Source: Oppiella nova (Eukaryota > Arthropoda > Arachnida > Sarcoptiformes > Oppiidae). From it: a stretch of DNA of 64,000 nt. This document shows positions 54,547 through 64,000 of this stretch, in pieces. Location of the stretch: contig CAJPVJ010000016.1 of NCBI GenBank assembly GCA_905397405.1, positions 18,545 to 82,544 on the forward strand, in the 5' to 3' direction. Each line of letters begins with the position of its first letter. The stretch's first letter is position 1. The translations under genes were made by a program, and so were the position numbers. The notes beneath the pieces are model-generated. The model worked only from the letters and a program-made list of their open reading frames with translations. It was not told the DNA's origin and searched no databases.

Positions 54547-55791
54547 TTAAGGCAATAAGCTTTCATTTTCCCAAAGTGATTCAATCGTTTCTCGCTTACG
54601 AATCACATACGATTGGTCAGCATCGACCATGACTTCAGCAGCACGACCACGGCTGTTATAATTTGAACTCATGACAAAACCATACGCACCTGCACCTAAA
54701 ACAGCAAGATTGTCATTTTCCTGAATGGCAAGTTCACGTTCTTTACCAAGGAAATCGCCCGTTTCACAAATGGCGCCCACGATATCCCAAGTCTTTGCTT
54801 CAAAATCTATACGCGATATCACAGGTTGAATGTCCATCCACGCTTGGTAAAGCGATGGACGAATCAAGTCATTCATTGCAGCATCAATAATCGCGAAATT
54901 ACGATAGTTGGTTGGTTTTAACAAATCAACTTTAGTCACCAATACCCCAGCATTTGCTGAAATACTCCGCCCCGGTTCCATATAGACTTTTAAGCCTAAT
55001 TTCTCTAAAGCTGGACGCATTGCATTGGCATATTCAGCAACACTTGGCGGTGTTTCATCTTTATAGGTCACCCCTAAACCACCACCAATATCGATGTGTT
55101 TAAGCTGGATGCCCAATTCTTTCAATTTTGCAATCATCATAATGACGCGGTCAAGCGCATCTACGAAAGGTTGTGTTTCAGTTAATTGCGAACCAATGTG
55201 ACAATCGATCCCAATCACATCAAGGTTGGGTAAAGACGCCGCATATTGATAGGTTTCAAAAACTGAATCTGATGGAATACCAAATTTATTTTCTTTTAAA
55301 CCTGTCGAAATATAAGGATGTGTTTTTGCATCTACATCTGGGTTTACCCGTAACGAAATCGGAGCTTTTTTGCCTAAACCTGCCGCAACTTTTTGGATAC
55401 GATCAAGTTCAGCATGGGATTCCACATTAAAGCACGCAATCCCTACTTCTAGGGCTTTTTGAATATCTGCTTCTTGTTTGCCTAAACCTGAGAATACGAT
55501 TTTTGTAGCATCTCCACCTGCGGCAAGGACCCGTGCAAGCTCACCACCTGTGACAATATCAAAGCCTGAGCCTAATTTTGCCAATACATTCAATACCGCA
55601 AGATTTGAGTTTGACTTCACCGCAAAACAAATTTGATGATCGATAAAGCTAAATGCCTGATCCATATCCAAATAATGCTTTTCAAAAGTTGCCTTTGAAT
55701 AAACATAAAGCGGTGTGCCATATTGCTGCGCGAGTTGATCTAAAGAACATTGCTCTGCATGCAATACCCCATGAATGCGGGAGAAACTCAT
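54547..55791 (-). CDS. lysA: Diaminopimelate decarboxylase
   Basis: PLP enzyme that makes lysine from meso-diaminopimelate. The PLP lysine is Lys59 in ICFAVKSNSN. The glycine-rich GGGLGVTY and the MEPGRSISANAG phosphate-binding segment are present, and ICETGDFLG carries the active Cys. Its 414 residues are normal. It lies between the lptM-like lipoprotein gene and dapF. Confidence 0.97.
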   Translation of the reverse strand: MSFSRIHGVLHAEQCSLDQLAQQYGTPLYVYSKATFEKHYLDMDQAFSFIDHQICFAVKSNSNLAVLNVLAKLGSGFDIVTGGELARVLAAGGDATKIVFSGLGKQEADIQKALEVGIACFNVESHAELDRIQKVAAGLGKKAPISLRVNPDVDAKTHPYISTGLKENKFGIPSDSVFETYQYAASLPNLDVIGIDCHIGSQLTETQPFVDALDRVIMMIAKLKELGIQLKHIDIGGGLGVTYKDETPPSVAEYANAMRPALEKLGLKVYMEPGRSISANAGVLVTKVDLLKPTNYRNFAIIDAAMNDLIRPSLYQAWMDIQPVISRIDFEAKTWDIVGAICETGDFLGKERELAIQENDNLAVLGAGAYGFVMSSNYNSRGRAAEVMVDADQSYVIRKRETIESLWENESLLP

Positions 55792-55824
55792 GAATCTATC
55801 CTTTCAATGAAAGTGTAATTAGGT

Positions 55825-56055
55825 TTAGTTTGAAGTGGCTTGAGACGCTGGCACAGATTGATCTGCAATGGCTGTCTGATCTTGCACTTTTGCCTTGCTT
55901 TGGGCAGCTTTACTTGCATCTTTTGAATAGAGCAAATATTTGGCACGTTTGTCATAGTCTTGACTGTTTGCCAACTGCAAATTGCCTGATTGACCACAAC
56001 CCACCAACACTGTACTTGCTAAAACTAAACCGATGCCACAAATTGCAAAACGCAT
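55825..56055 (-). CDS. lptM: LptM-like small lipoprotein
   Basis: A 76-residue lipoprotein with the lipobox VLVGC followed by GQSGNLQL. This fits the CGxxGxLxLP start of LptM (YifL), which helps the LPS translocon LptD/E mature. The C-terminal part is Ala/Gln-rich. The lysA-upstream position is typical of lptM. ATG 56055 has AGGTG six bases upstream, while the frame from 56073 does not. The symbol rests on position and N-terminus. Confidence 0.75.
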   Translation of the reverse strand: MRFAICGIGLVLASTVLVGCGQSGNLQLANSQDYDKRAKYLLYSKDASKAAQSKAKVQDQTAIADQSVPASQATSN

Positions 56056-56155
56056 TTGTTCACCTATTTCCAAAATTTTCGTCAGTATACCTTATACCTT
56101 GAATCTAAAATATAGACCAAAGCGGAAGCCTTAAAGCTTAAAATGAGAATAAAAA

Positions 56156-56185
56156 AAACGCCAGTAAATTACTGACGTTTTCTTA
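56156..56185 (-). terminator. Terminator of cycA
   Basis: Read on the minus strand, AACGTCAGTAA and TTACTGGCGTT form a stem with one G-U pair, followed by eight T. Confidence 0.85.
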
Positions 56186-56210
56186 TCAATATCATTGAAA
56201 TCGTTAATGA

Positions 56211-57611
56211 CTATTTTTTCTTATAAAAACAGAAATAACCAATTGCAAGGATAATGAGCCAGATCGGACTGACCATCAATGATTTCATTGTATCTGGTTC
56301 TAATGCAAGAATACCAATCGTACCAACAAAGAAAATGATCACGATATAACAAGTAATCGGTCCACCTGGTAATTTAAACACTGATTTTGCATGAAGTTCT
56401 GGGCGTGTTTTGTAGTACACCAAGTAACTCCACAAAATAATAATCCATACCAAGATAAACAAGATCGTGGATAGTGTGGTTGCTAAAGTAAATGCTTCGA
56501 CTGTGTTTGGAACGAAATATTGTAATGCCGCACCACCCAATAGACATACACCAGAGAAATATAAAGCATTCGCTGGAACTGCGCGTTTATTTAACAGACC
56601 AAATGCTTTAGGACCTTGATCTTCACGAGAAAGACCAAACAGCATACGACTTGTTGAGAATACACCACTGTTCATTGAAGACATTACAGAAGAAAGGACC
56701 ACCAAGTTCATAATGATTGCAGCCGCAGCAATTCCCGCTTGACTAAACAAGTTCACAAATGGGCTAACTTTAGGATCAATCATATTCCATGGTGTAACTG
56801 ACATAACAATCACCAATGCCAATACATAGAAGAAAATAATACGGATTGGAATTGAGTTAACGGCTTTAGGTAAGTTCTTCTCTGGATCTTTGGTTTCTGC
56901 TGCTGTGGTACCAACAAGTTCAACACCGACAAAAGCAAAGATGGCAATTTGGAAGCCTGCTAAGAAACCTTCAAAGCCTTTCGGGAACATTCCCCCATGA
57001 TCCCAAAGATGAGTAAATGACGCCACTTGACCTGTTGCTGCTGAAGTAAAGCCGGTAAAAATCATCCAGAAACCCACCAAAATTAACACCACAATGGCAA
57101 TAATTTTGATCAGCGCAAACCAGAATTCCAATTCACCAAACAGTTTTACTGTGACAAGGTTCAACCCTAAAATAAAGAAGATTGCGGCAACACTTATCAT
57201 TGCCCCTTCACTTGGAGTAAATGGCAACCCATTATTAAAGAACTGTAAGTAATAGATAATTGCAGATAGATCTGCAATACCAATTGTGATCCAGCACAGC
57301 CAATAGGTCCATCCGACAAAATAGCCTGCCCATGGTCCGATCAAATCTGTAGAAAAATCAATAAATGACTTGTATTGCAAGTTCGAAAGTAACAGTTCAC
57401 CAAGCGCACGCATGACGAAAAAAACCATCAAACCAATGATCATGTAAATAAATAATATGGATGGTCCCGCAAGACTGATCGTCTTCCCTGAACCCATAAA
57501 TAAGCCTGTACCAATCGCACCACCAATTGCAATCAATTGTAGATGACGATTCGATAAACTTCTTGCTAGTTCACCTGTTTCCGCAGAAGAACTGAGGTTT
57601 TCATTTGACAT
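56211..57611 (-). CDS. cycA: D-serine/D-alanine/glycine transporter CycA
   Basis: A 12-helix APC transporter of 466 residues. The sequence follows CycA closely, including LSNRHLQLIAIGGAIGTGLF, MGSGKTISLAGPSI, YKSFIDFSTDLIGPWAGYF and FVGVELVGTTAAETKDPEK. It imports glycine, D-alanine and D-serine with protons. Monocistronic, with its own terminator. It is a separate branch from the two permeases at 41.7-45.2 kb. Confidence 0.93.
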   Translation of the reverse strand: MSNENLSSSAETGELARSLSNRHLQLIAIGGAIGTGLFMGSGKTISLAGPSILFIYMIIGLMVFFVMRALGELLLSNLQYKSFIDFSTDLIGPWAGYFVGWTYWLCWITIGIADLSAIIYYLQFFNNGLPFTPSEGAMISVAAIFFILGLNLVTVKLFGELEFWFALIKIIAIVVLILVGFWMIFTGFTSAATGQVASFTHLWDHGGMFPKGFEGFLAGFQIAIFAFVGVELVGTTAAETKDPEKNLPKAVNSIPIRIIFFYVLALVIVMSVTPWNMIDPKVSPFVNLFSQAGIAAAAIIMNLVVLSSVMSSMNSGVFSTSRMLFGLSREDQGPKAFGLLNKRAVPANALYFSGVCLLGGAALQYFVPNTVEAFTLATTLSTILFILVWIIILWSYLVYYKTRPELHAKSVFKLPGGPITCYIVIIFFVGTIGILALEPDTMKSLMVSPIWLIILAIGYFCFYKKK

Positions 57612-57890
57612 TGTTATATTCTTCTCTCAGATTTCGTTGTACAAAAGTAGCTTAAAACAAAAAAAATAAAAAAGCCTTTTTCAATGAATACTTAAAATAT
57701 CTAAGTTTTTTCATCTTTTAGCTTATTTAATAGTCAAACGACTATCCCTTACCTTTCTTATTTTTACCGTTCCTTCGATTTGCAGTTTACGTGCCAAAAT
57801 AGTTTTTGGCGAGATGTTAAGCAAAAAATTGTATTTCAATGGCGCTATTGGTACATTCAGCACATCATTCAAAAGGTGAACGCACTCAAA

Positions 57891-59276
57891 ATGGGCAAAG
57901 TCAAAACTGTTTATCGTTGTGAACAATGTGGTACAGACCATCCAAAATGGGCAGGTCAATGTTCAGACTGTGGTGAATGGAATTCTCTGACTGAAGTGCG
58001 AATTGAACCTGTCGTATCACATCGTGCCAAACCTATGGGCGGTGGGTATGCAGGACAAGCAGCCAATGTCACCTTGCTTAACCAGATTACCGTGTCCAAT
58101 GAAACACGTTTAGCTACGGGTATTGGTGAATTTGACCGAGTACTTGGCGGTGGCTTAGTCACAGGTTCTGTCGTCCTGATCGGGGGTGACCCCGGTATTG
58201 GTAAATCAACGATTCTGTTGCAAACCGCAACACATATGGCTGCTGCGAAGAATTCAGCGCTCTATGTCACAGGGGAAGAATCACTTTCACAAGTGGCTTT
58301 ACGTGCCAATCGCCTCGACTTAGCTACTGATAAATTACAAGTCATGGCAGAAACGTGTGTAGAACGAATTTGTGATACCCTCGCACAATTACGCCCTGCC
58401 GTTGCCATCCTTGACTCAATCCAAACCTTATATACCGAAACCTTACAATCTGCTCCCGGCGGTGTTTCGCAAATTCGTGAGTCAGCGGCACTATTGACTC
58501 GATTTGCAAAAAATAGTGGTACAGCGTTATTTCTTGTTGGTCACGTCACCAAAGAAGGTGCCTTGGCAGGTCCGCGTGTGCTTGAGCATATGGTCGATTG
58601 CGTACTGTATTTTGAAGGGCAATCTGACTCCCGTTACCGTATGATTCGTGCTGTCAAAAACCGTTTTGGTGCAGTCAATGAACTTGGTGTATTTGGCATG
58701 ACAGATAAGGGCTTAAAAGAAGTCGCCAATCCATCTGCCATCTTTTTAAGTCGTTATGATGAAGCGATTCCCGGTTCAGTGGTGATGATCAGTCGTGAAG
58801 GTACACGGCCATTATTGGTTGAAGTTCAAGCACTGGTTGATGACGCGCATGGACAACCGCGTCGGGTCGCACTGGGGTTAGAACAAAACCGCTTAAATAT
58901 GTTGCTTGCGGTTATGCATCGCCATGGTGGTGTACAAACCTCTGGACAAGACGTTTATGTCAATGTCGTGGGTGGCTTGAAAATTACCGAAACAGGCTCT
59001 GATCTTGCGGTACTTTTGGCCTGTGCTTCAAGTTTACGCTCTAAAGCTTTACCACAACAATTGGCTGTATTTGGTGAAGTGGGATTATCGGGTGAAATAC
59101 GCCCTGTTCCCAATGGACAAGAACGCTTAAAAGAAGCCATAAAACATGGTTTTAAATACATCATCGTACCTAGAGGCAATGCACCACAAAAGCCTATTGC
59201 AGGTGTACAAATCATTGCAGTGGCTCGACTGCATGAAGCATTAACAGAAGCCATGCAATTGAGTGATGAAGTCTAA
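57891..59276 (+). CDS. radA: DNA repair protein RadA
   Basis: RecA-like branch-migration helicase used in recombination and repair. It has the N-terminal C4 zinc finger (YRCEQCGTDHPKWAGQCSDCGEW), Walker A GGDPGIGKST near 98-107, the RadA-specific KNRFG motif at 256-260, and a Lon-like C-terminal domain. ATG 57891 gives 461 residues, and AAAAGGTGA lies 11 bases before it. The frame upstream to 57780 is not RadA-like. Confidence 0.96.
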   Translation: MGKVKTVYRCEQCGTDHPKWAGQCSDCGEWNSLTEVRIEPVVSHRAKPMGGGYAGQAANVTLLNQITVSNETRLATGIGEFDRVLGGGLVTGSVVLIGGDPGIGKSTILLQTATHMAAAKNSALYVTGEESLSQVALRANRLDLATDKLQVMAETCVERICDTLAQLRPAVAILDSIQTLYTETLQSAPGGVSQIRESAALLTRFAKNSGTALFLVGHVTKEGALAGPRVLEHMVDCVLYFEGQSDSRYRMIRAVKNRFGAVNELGVFGMTDKGLKEVANPSAIFLSRYDEAIPGSVVMISREGTRPLLVEVQALVDDAHGQPRRVALGLEQNRLNMLLAVMHRHGGVQTSGQDVYVNVVGGLKITETGSDLAVLLACASSLRSKALPQQLAVFGEVGLSGEIRPVPNGQERLKEAIKHGFKYIIVPRGNAPQKPIAGVQIIAVARLHEALTEAMQLSDEV

Positions 59277-59828
59277 GCATCCCATTTATAAAATAGGACC
59301 AAGCCTTACAAGGAAGTAAGCTTGCTTTGATAGAGAGCTTAAATAAAATTTGCCTCTTCTCCCTCATTAAATGAACCCTCACAGATTCAATAAAAATTAA
59401 ATCTCTGACTAAAGTTGAAACAACAATTTTGCTTTAATCATTTTTATAACGGATTGATCGATCGATATTTATTCAAATAATTTAAAGGTAAAGGCTGGAT
59501 ACTACACGCTATAAATTATCCATTAAATCATGAGAATTTTTATCATAAATTGCTGCACTAAATTTGTATATCACAGCACAATTCCACCGATATGATAAAA
59601 GCCTTTTTAAATTGATAGTTTTAATTATTTCAATAGATTAGAAAATCCGTATTGGGCTTTAAAAGCCCAGCAATATATTCGTTATGTTTATGTGAATATA
59701 TGTGCAAATAAATCTTAAAAACATTGAAATTCTCTTAAAAAGACTGCATAAAGAGAACTATGAAAAGCAATTACAGTAATGTGCTTGCACTCATATTCAT
59801 CAACATATTTTTAATATAGGTAGATTCA
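59277..59828. other. Intergenic stretch, nothing recognised
   Basis: About 550 AT-rich bases after radA. They hold the promoter of the next gene; no gene or RNA is evident. Confidence 0.5.
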
Positions 59829-60830
59829 ATGGAAGTTCGACAGCGCGGCTTGGTCGCAGGTATTTTAATGGCAACTTTGGCTGTAGCACCTTTAGCTGAA
59901 GCAAAACGTGCAGGTGGTGGTAAAAGCCATGGCATGAGCCGTTCTTCGAGTTCAAGTCAGTCTTATTCTCAACCTCGACAAGTTACGCCTGCTCAACAAC
60001 GAACGCCTGCTCAACCTGGTCAACAAAAATCAGGTTCTGGTGTAGGTAAAATGGTTGCTGCTGGTGTTGCAGGTGCAGCAGTAGGTGCGATTGCGGCAAA
60101 TGCAATGGCTGATGATCATAATGGTAATGCCCAAGCACAGACCAATGATGCTGAATTAGCGAAACAACAAGCAGCTGCTCAACAAGAAGAGAAAAAAGGT
60201 GGAATTCCAAGCTGGATCTGGTTAATCCTGATCGCAGGTGCTGCATTCTTCTTGTTCCGTAAATTCGGTGCAAAAAAAAAATTAGCCAGCAATAATCCGT
60301 ATGCACCAAATAGTACAGGTCCAACATCTGCGCCATTTGGTCAAAACAATACGGCACGTAGTTCAAACGACACGACCAATATTTTTGGTCAGTCTGTCAA
60401 TGGTGGTACTGCAACACAAGCACCGTTTGGCGCAGCCTCTATGCAAAGCGGCAATCAACTTCCGGATGGAACTGAACCTGCTGCTTTCTTACGTGTTGCT
60501 CGTCAACGCTTTAACCATATTCAGTCAATGAACTCAGTGAGCAATATTGCTGAAATTCAACGCTATTTAACAGCTGATCTTTATCAGTCAATGTACAGCG
60601 ATATCATGGCAAACCAAGATCAAGATGTGGCTGAGTTTTCAAACTTAAATGCATTGGTATTGGATAGCGCGACAGAAAATGGACAATACGTGGTGAGTGT
60701 TCGTTTTACTGGAACTGTCAGCGAAGACTTAAATAGTCAACCTGTACCGTTCTCAGAAGTATGGCACTTTGTTAAACCAGCAGGGTCTACGCAAGATTGG
60801 TTAGTTGCTGGGATTCAACAAGAAAGTTAA
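59829..60830 (+). CDS. Tim44-like domain membrane protein
   Basis: A 333-residue protein with a signal sequence (GILMATLAVAPLAEA). A Ser/Gln/Pro-rich low-complexity region follows, then a glycine/alanine segment (AAGVAGAAVGAIAANAMA) and one membrane span (SWIWLILIAGAAFFLFRKF). The C-terminal Tim44-like domain is at about 215-333 (AAFLRVARQRFNHIQSMNS, VSVRFTGTVSE, EVWHFVKP). Bacterial Tim44-like proteins have no fixed role. Length and layout are normal. Monocistronic. Confidence 0.88.
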   Translation: MEVRQRGLVAGILMATLAVAPLAEAKRAGGGKSHGMSRSSSSSQSYSQPRQVTPAQQRTPAQPGQQKSGSGVGKMVAAGVAGAAVGAIAANAMADDHNGNAQAQTNDAELAKQQAAAQQEEKKGGIPSWIWLILIAGAAFFLFRKFGAKKKLASNNPYAPNSTGPTSAPFGQNNTARSSNDTTNIFGQSVNGGTATQAPFGAASMQSGNQLPDGTEPAAFLRVARQRFNHIQSMNSVSNIAEIQRYLTADLYQSMYSDIMANQDQDVAEFSNLNALVLDSATENGQYVVSVRFTGTVSEDLNSQPVPFSEVWHFVKPAGSTQDWLVAGIQQES

Positions 60831-60855
60831 TTGAATAGCATTTTATTGCAATAAA

Positions 60856-60882
60856 AACAGTGCTTCGGCACTGTTTTTTTGT
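60856..60882 (+). terminator. Terminator after the Tim44-like gene
   Basis: AACAGTGC, TTCG loop, GCACTGTT, T-run. Confidence 0.93.
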
Positions 60883-61012
60883 TTTAAAAATATAGTATTT
60901 TCTATCGAATAGATTGAATCAAGACTGAAATAGTTTTGTTGAGATGCAGCCATTCGTTTAAAATCACTTTGTCTTTATAATCAAAGCTAATTAAAAAAAT
61001 GGGATAAAACAG

Positions 61013-61339
61013 ATGAATAAAATAATCTATAGTCTAATTCTCAGTTGTAGCACACTTTCAAGCTTTAGCTTTGCCTGTGATCCGGCTTCTTTAGACTGGG
61101 AGAAATTCCATAAAACCTATGATTTAAATAAAAATGGTACCTTTGAGCTCAATGAATTTTTAAAGGTTAAAGACTTTGAACCCTATCCTTGGCCAGATGA
61201 CAGACAGTTTCAAGGTAAAGATAAAAACATTAAATTATTTAAATTCTTAGATAAAAATAAAGATGCAAAGCTCTCAGATGAAGAAGTTGGTGCAATCCAT
61301 AGCCTATTACCTAATCCCTGTGCCAATTGGCCTCACTAA
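61013..61339 (+). CDS. Small exported EF-hand protein
   Basis: A 108-residue exported protein. After a signal peptide (SLILSCSTLSSFSFA), two EF-hand-type loops are visible: DLNKNGTFELNEF and DKNKDAKLSDEEV, each with D-x-N/D-x-N/D and a late Glu. Cys near 22 and 103 may form a disulphide. A calcium-binding role in the periplasm is likely, but no function is known. It is convergent with the protease gene after it. Confidence 0.82.
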   Translation: MNKIIYSLILSCSTLSSFSFACDPASLDWEKFHKTYDLNKNGTFELNEFLKVKDFEPYPWPDDRQFQGKDKNIKLFKFLDKNKDAKLSDEEVGAIHSLLPNPCANWPH

Positions 61340-61383
61340 ATAGTCTTATGAGCTAAGAAAAATCTGCATCTCAGAAATAAAAA

Positions 61384-61403
61384 AGCCCTGATTCATCAGG
61401 GCT
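61384..61403. terminator. Bidirectional terminator between convergent genes
   Basis: AGCCCTGA (61384-61391) and TCAGGGCT (61396-61403), TTCA loop, A-run before. Confidence 0.85.
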
Positions 61404-61419
61404 AAAATTTTCGTAAGAC

Positions 61420-62595
61420 TTAACGTCGTGGTAAAGGGATAAATTGTGAGTCAGCACTTTGAACTTTACGCTCACCCACTTTAACAGTGAGATTGACGGT
61501 TTGTTCGCCACGAATGACTTCAACTTGAATATCAGTATTCGGTGCTTGGAGTGCAACATAATTAATTAAATGTGAGGTTGAAGTAATATCTTCATTATTC
61601 ACTTTAACAATACGATCGCCCACTTTAATCCCAGCTTCCGCCGCAGGACCCTTTTTCAATACATCAGCAACCACAACACCTGGCTGACGCGGTTGTAAAA
61701 CATCTGCTTGCGTTGGCGGAACTAAACTAATGCCCATCCATCCACGAATCACACGACCATCTTTTAAAATTGAATTTAAAATTTGCTGACAGATTTTGGC
61801 AGGAATGGCAAAGCCAATCCCCAACGAACCACCTGACTGTGAGAAGATTGCAGTATTAACCCCAATCAAATTCCCAGCCACATCAATCAATGCACCACCA
61901 GAATTACCCGGGTTAATGGCTGCATCGGTCTGAATAAAGTCTTCGTAAGTATTGATACCGAGATCAGAACGACCCGTCGCAGAGATAATCCCCTGCGTTA
62001 CCGTTTGCCCTACACCAAATGGATTGCCTATTGCCAACACAACATCACCGACTTCATTGCCACTCAATTTAAATGGCAAGACTGGTAACTCTTTCAATTC
62101 TATTTTAATCACAGCCAAATCTGTATCAGGGTCTGTCCCGATTACAGTCGCTTCTGCACGGCGACCATCTTGCAAGGCAACAACGATTTGATCTGCTTGA
62201 GCAATCACATGGTTATTTGTCAAAATATAACCATCTGGACGTACAATCACTCCAGAACCTAAACTGTTTTCATTCTGGTTTTGATTTTGTTCAGGGATCT
62301 GATTTCCAAAGAACTCTCTAAACGCAGGATCATTGAGCAATGGATGATTTTGTTTTACTTTTTGAGTGGTAAAAATATTCACCACTGCTGGTGCGGCAAC
62401 CTTAACGGCAGCACTATAGGACACTACACCACCCGTTCGAGATGTATTAACCAAAGGCTCAACTTTCTCAGCAGGCATCTTCACACCATCAGCAGCAATC
62501 GGTGCTTTGGGCTGTTGAAGTTTTTGCCAAACCACAAAACAAATAATAACCAGTATCAGTAAAACCCAAGGGAGCCAAGTAAATGAACGCCGCAC
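61420..62595 (-). CDS. DegS/DegQ-type envelope serine protease (S1C, one PDZ)
   Basis: An inner-membrane-anchored periplasmic trypsin-like protease of 391 residues. The N-terminal span is WLPWVLLILVIICFVVW. The triad is His129 (LTNNHVI), Asp159 (PDTDLAV) and Ser232 (NPGNSGG), followed by a single PDZ domain at about 280-375. One PDZ and a membrane anchor are the DegS/AlgW layout, which starts the sigma-E response by cleaving an anti-sigma factor. The HtrA-type repeat of two PDZ domains is absent. Monocistronic. Confidence 0.92.
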   Translation of the reverse strand: MRRSFTWLPWVLLILVIICFVVWQKLQQPKAPIAADGVKMPAEKVEPLVNTSRTGGVVSYSAAVKVAAPAVVNIFTTQKVKQNHPLLNDPAFREFFGNQIPEQNQNQNENSLGSGVIVRPDGYILTNNHVIAQADQIVVALQDGRRAEATVIGTDPDTDLAVIKIELKELPVLPFKLSGNEVGDVVLAIGNPFGVGQTVTQGIISATGRSDLGINTYEDFIQTDAAINPGNSGGALIDVAGNLIGVNTAIFSQSGGSLGIGFAIPAKICQQILNSILKDGRVIRGWMGISLVPPTQADVLQPRQPGVVVADVLKKGPAAEAGIKVGDRIVKVNNEDITSTSHLINYVALQAPNTDIQVEVIRGEQTVNLTVKVGERKVQSADSQFIPLPRR

Positions 62596-62766
62596 GTTTT
62601 TATTCCTCTAAGAATTTTTTAATTCGTTGATGCAAAAGCAATTTGTATATTGTAAAGCAATTCAATCAAGAAACATAAAAAACACAAAGAGTTTTGTTCA
62701 GCTTTAGTTACAATTTAAAATATGTTTTGATGGTCTTAACACACTTCATTTAAATAAAGGTTATTC

Positions 62767-63525
62767 ATGGCTTTACTCAAAGATATCATCCAGTGGTGTG
62801 ATCAAACCTTAAAATCACATGAATTTAAAGATTACGCGCCCAATGGATTACAAATCGAAGGACGATCTGAAGTAAAAAAAATCCTGTGTGCAGTCACCGC
62901 GTCGCAGGATGCGATTGATGCAGCGATTGCACAACAAGCAGACCTTCTCTTGGTCCATCATGGTTATTTCTGGAAAGGTGAACCCTATCCAATCACTGGC
63001 ATGCGTGGCAAACGAATCAAAGCATTAATTCAAAATGATATTTCACTTGTTGGATACCACCTCCCCTTAGATTCGCATCCAATATTGGGGAATAATGCAA
63101 TGATTGCCAAAATCCTTGAGCTGGAAAACATTGAAGCTTTAGACCCAAGCGAACGCAATCCGATTGGTAATATTGGTTATTTAAAAAATCCGATCTCACC
63201 AGAAGATTTTAAACAGCTTCTCACTGAAAAATTAGGCTTTGATACCATCCATCTCAATGCAGAAAAATCATTGATTCAAAAAGTCGGATTTTGTACAGGT
63301 GGAGCACAGGATTTTATAGGCAAAGCGGCAGCGATGAATTGTGATGCCTATATTTCAGGTGAAGTCAGCGAACGTACTTTTTATGAAGCCAAAGAGTTAG
63401 ATGTGCATTACTATGCATGTGGACACCATGCAACAGAGCGCTATGGTGTTCAACAACTTGCTCAAGCGATCGCTGAACAGTTCAATATTGACGCTAGTTA
63501 TTTCGAACTCAACAACCCGATTTAA
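62767..63525 (+). CDS. Nif3-like dinuclear metal-centre protein
   Basis: A 252-residue member of the Nif3/YbgI family, hexameric with a di-metal site. Motifs are NGLQIEGRSEVKKI, LLVHHGYFWKGEP, VGYHLPLDSHPILGNN and the late YACGHHATERYGVQQLA. The family has been linked to GTP cyclohydrolase-like activity without firm proof. It is divergent from the protease gene and upstream of sodB. Confidence 0.93.
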   Translation: MALLKDIIQWCDQTLKSHEFKDYAPNGLQIEGRSEVKKILCAVTASQDAIDAAIAQQADLLLVHHGYFWKGEPYPITGMRGKRIKALIQNDISLVGYHLPLDSHPILGNNAMIAKILELENIEALDPSERNPIGNIGYLKNPISPEDFKQLLTEKLGFDTIHLNAEKSLIQKVGFCTGGAQDFIGKAAAMNCDAYISGEVSERTFYEAKELDVHYYACGHHATERYGVQQLAQAIAEQFNIDASYFELNNPI

Positions 63526-63745
63526 GCGCTATCCTAAAAAATGTAACGCATTTTTTGGCAAATATTGCTCTGCCGATTAGACACTATTCCATAAAAATGC
63601 GATGTACTTTTTAGATTTTCTATATACGTATTAAATCGAAATAAATTGTGTATTGTTATTTAACATCTTGCACAATTGTTGAAAGAATCCATTACAATAA
63701 AGCCACTTAATGTTAAAACCCAGCTAAATGCAAGGAATTTAAAAC

Positions 63746-64000
63746 ATGACAACCATTACTTTACCTGCTTTACCATACGGCTATGAAGATCTTGCGCCGC
63801 ACATCAGCAAAGAAACTTTAGAATTCCATCATGACAAGCACCACAATACTTATGTTGTAAATTTAAACAACTTAATCAAGGGTACTGATCTTGAAGGTAA
63901 AACTTTAGAAGAGATCATTGTTGCTGTTGCTGGCGATGCATCTAAAGCAGGTGTATTTAACAATGCTGCACAAGTTTGGAACCACACATTCTACTGGAAC
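63746..64000 (+). CDS. sodB: Superoxide dismutase [Fe], partial at window end
   Basis: The first 85 codons of an Fe/Mn-type superoxide dismutase. [13 protein letters not shown] and the first metal-ligand helix with [14 protein letters not shown] are present, and VWNHTFYWN holds the second His ligand. The gene runs past the window edge. AAGGA precedes the ATG. The YWN and [13 protein letters not shown] features favour the iron form. Confidence 0.95.
   Translation, partial: MTTITLPALPYGYEDLAPHISKETLEFHHDKHHNTYVVNLNNLIKGTDLEGKTLEEIIVAVAGDASKAGVFNNAAQVWNHTFYWN

Noticed and set aside
59983-60366. Minus-strand frame inside the Tim44-like gene
   Set aside because: It is the shadow of low-complexity Gln/Ser/Ala codons of the real gene.

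Overview
The window is a chromosomal segment of an Acinetobacter-type gammaproteobacterium. This is inferred from the AT-rich composition, the pyrC-rnt-tRNA-Glu order with repeated tRNA-Glu genes and amino-acid permeases, an AdeT/DUF6091-type solute-binding protein, lptM-lysA-dapF, and IS903-group insertion sequences of the kind common in this genus. The species cannot be fixed from the sequence alone.

Left part (1-11.9 kb): iron-related genes. A FecI-type sigma factor, a FecR-type anti-sigma regulator and a TonB-dependent siderophore receptor with a signalling STN domain form one minus-strand unit behind a perfect 7-1-7 Fur box. A divergent pair follows: an exported acetoacetate-decarboxylase-like protein and an exported DJ-1/PfpI protein. 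A second Fur-box transcription unit then encodes a large unrecognised lipoprotein and a TonB-dependent receptor, with a strong hairpin between them.

Middle part (11,993-30,305): an 18.3-kb genomic island in the 3' end of a tRNA-Ser(TGA) gene, bounded by a 20-bp direct repeat. It carries a P4-type integrase and toxin-tail/immunity fragments. It also holds a two-gene unit with a serine-recombinase homologue lacking key catalytic residues, an aromatic-acid transporter fused by overlap to a truncated CoA-transferase gene, and a decayed IS5-family transposase. A complete chaperone-usher fimbrial operon (pilin, chaperone, usher, tip adhesin, minor pilin) follows. The right end is a graveyard of truncated IS17-like copies around a DUF2750 pseudogene, the tail of a second integrase, and a small protein with 17-residue repeats. 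Most of the island is very AT-rich and decayed; the fimbrial operon is intact.

Right part (30.3-64 kb): conserved core genes. These are greB, two lytic transglycosylases, an SCP2 protein, ttcA, htpX, an L,D-transpeptidase, pyrC-rnt, four identical tRNA-Glu genes interleaved with two paralogous amino-acid permeases, a YiiX-type hydrolase, 5-formyl-THF cyclo-ligase, lon, dapF-lysA-lptM, cycA, radA, a Tim44-like protein, a DegS/DegQ-type protease, a Nif3 protein and the start of sodB. Three non-coding features stand out: a cluster of DnaA-box-like 9-mers at 34,408-34,452, a candidate small RNA at about 52,938-53,037, and a hexanucleotide tandem repeat at 36,993-37,031.
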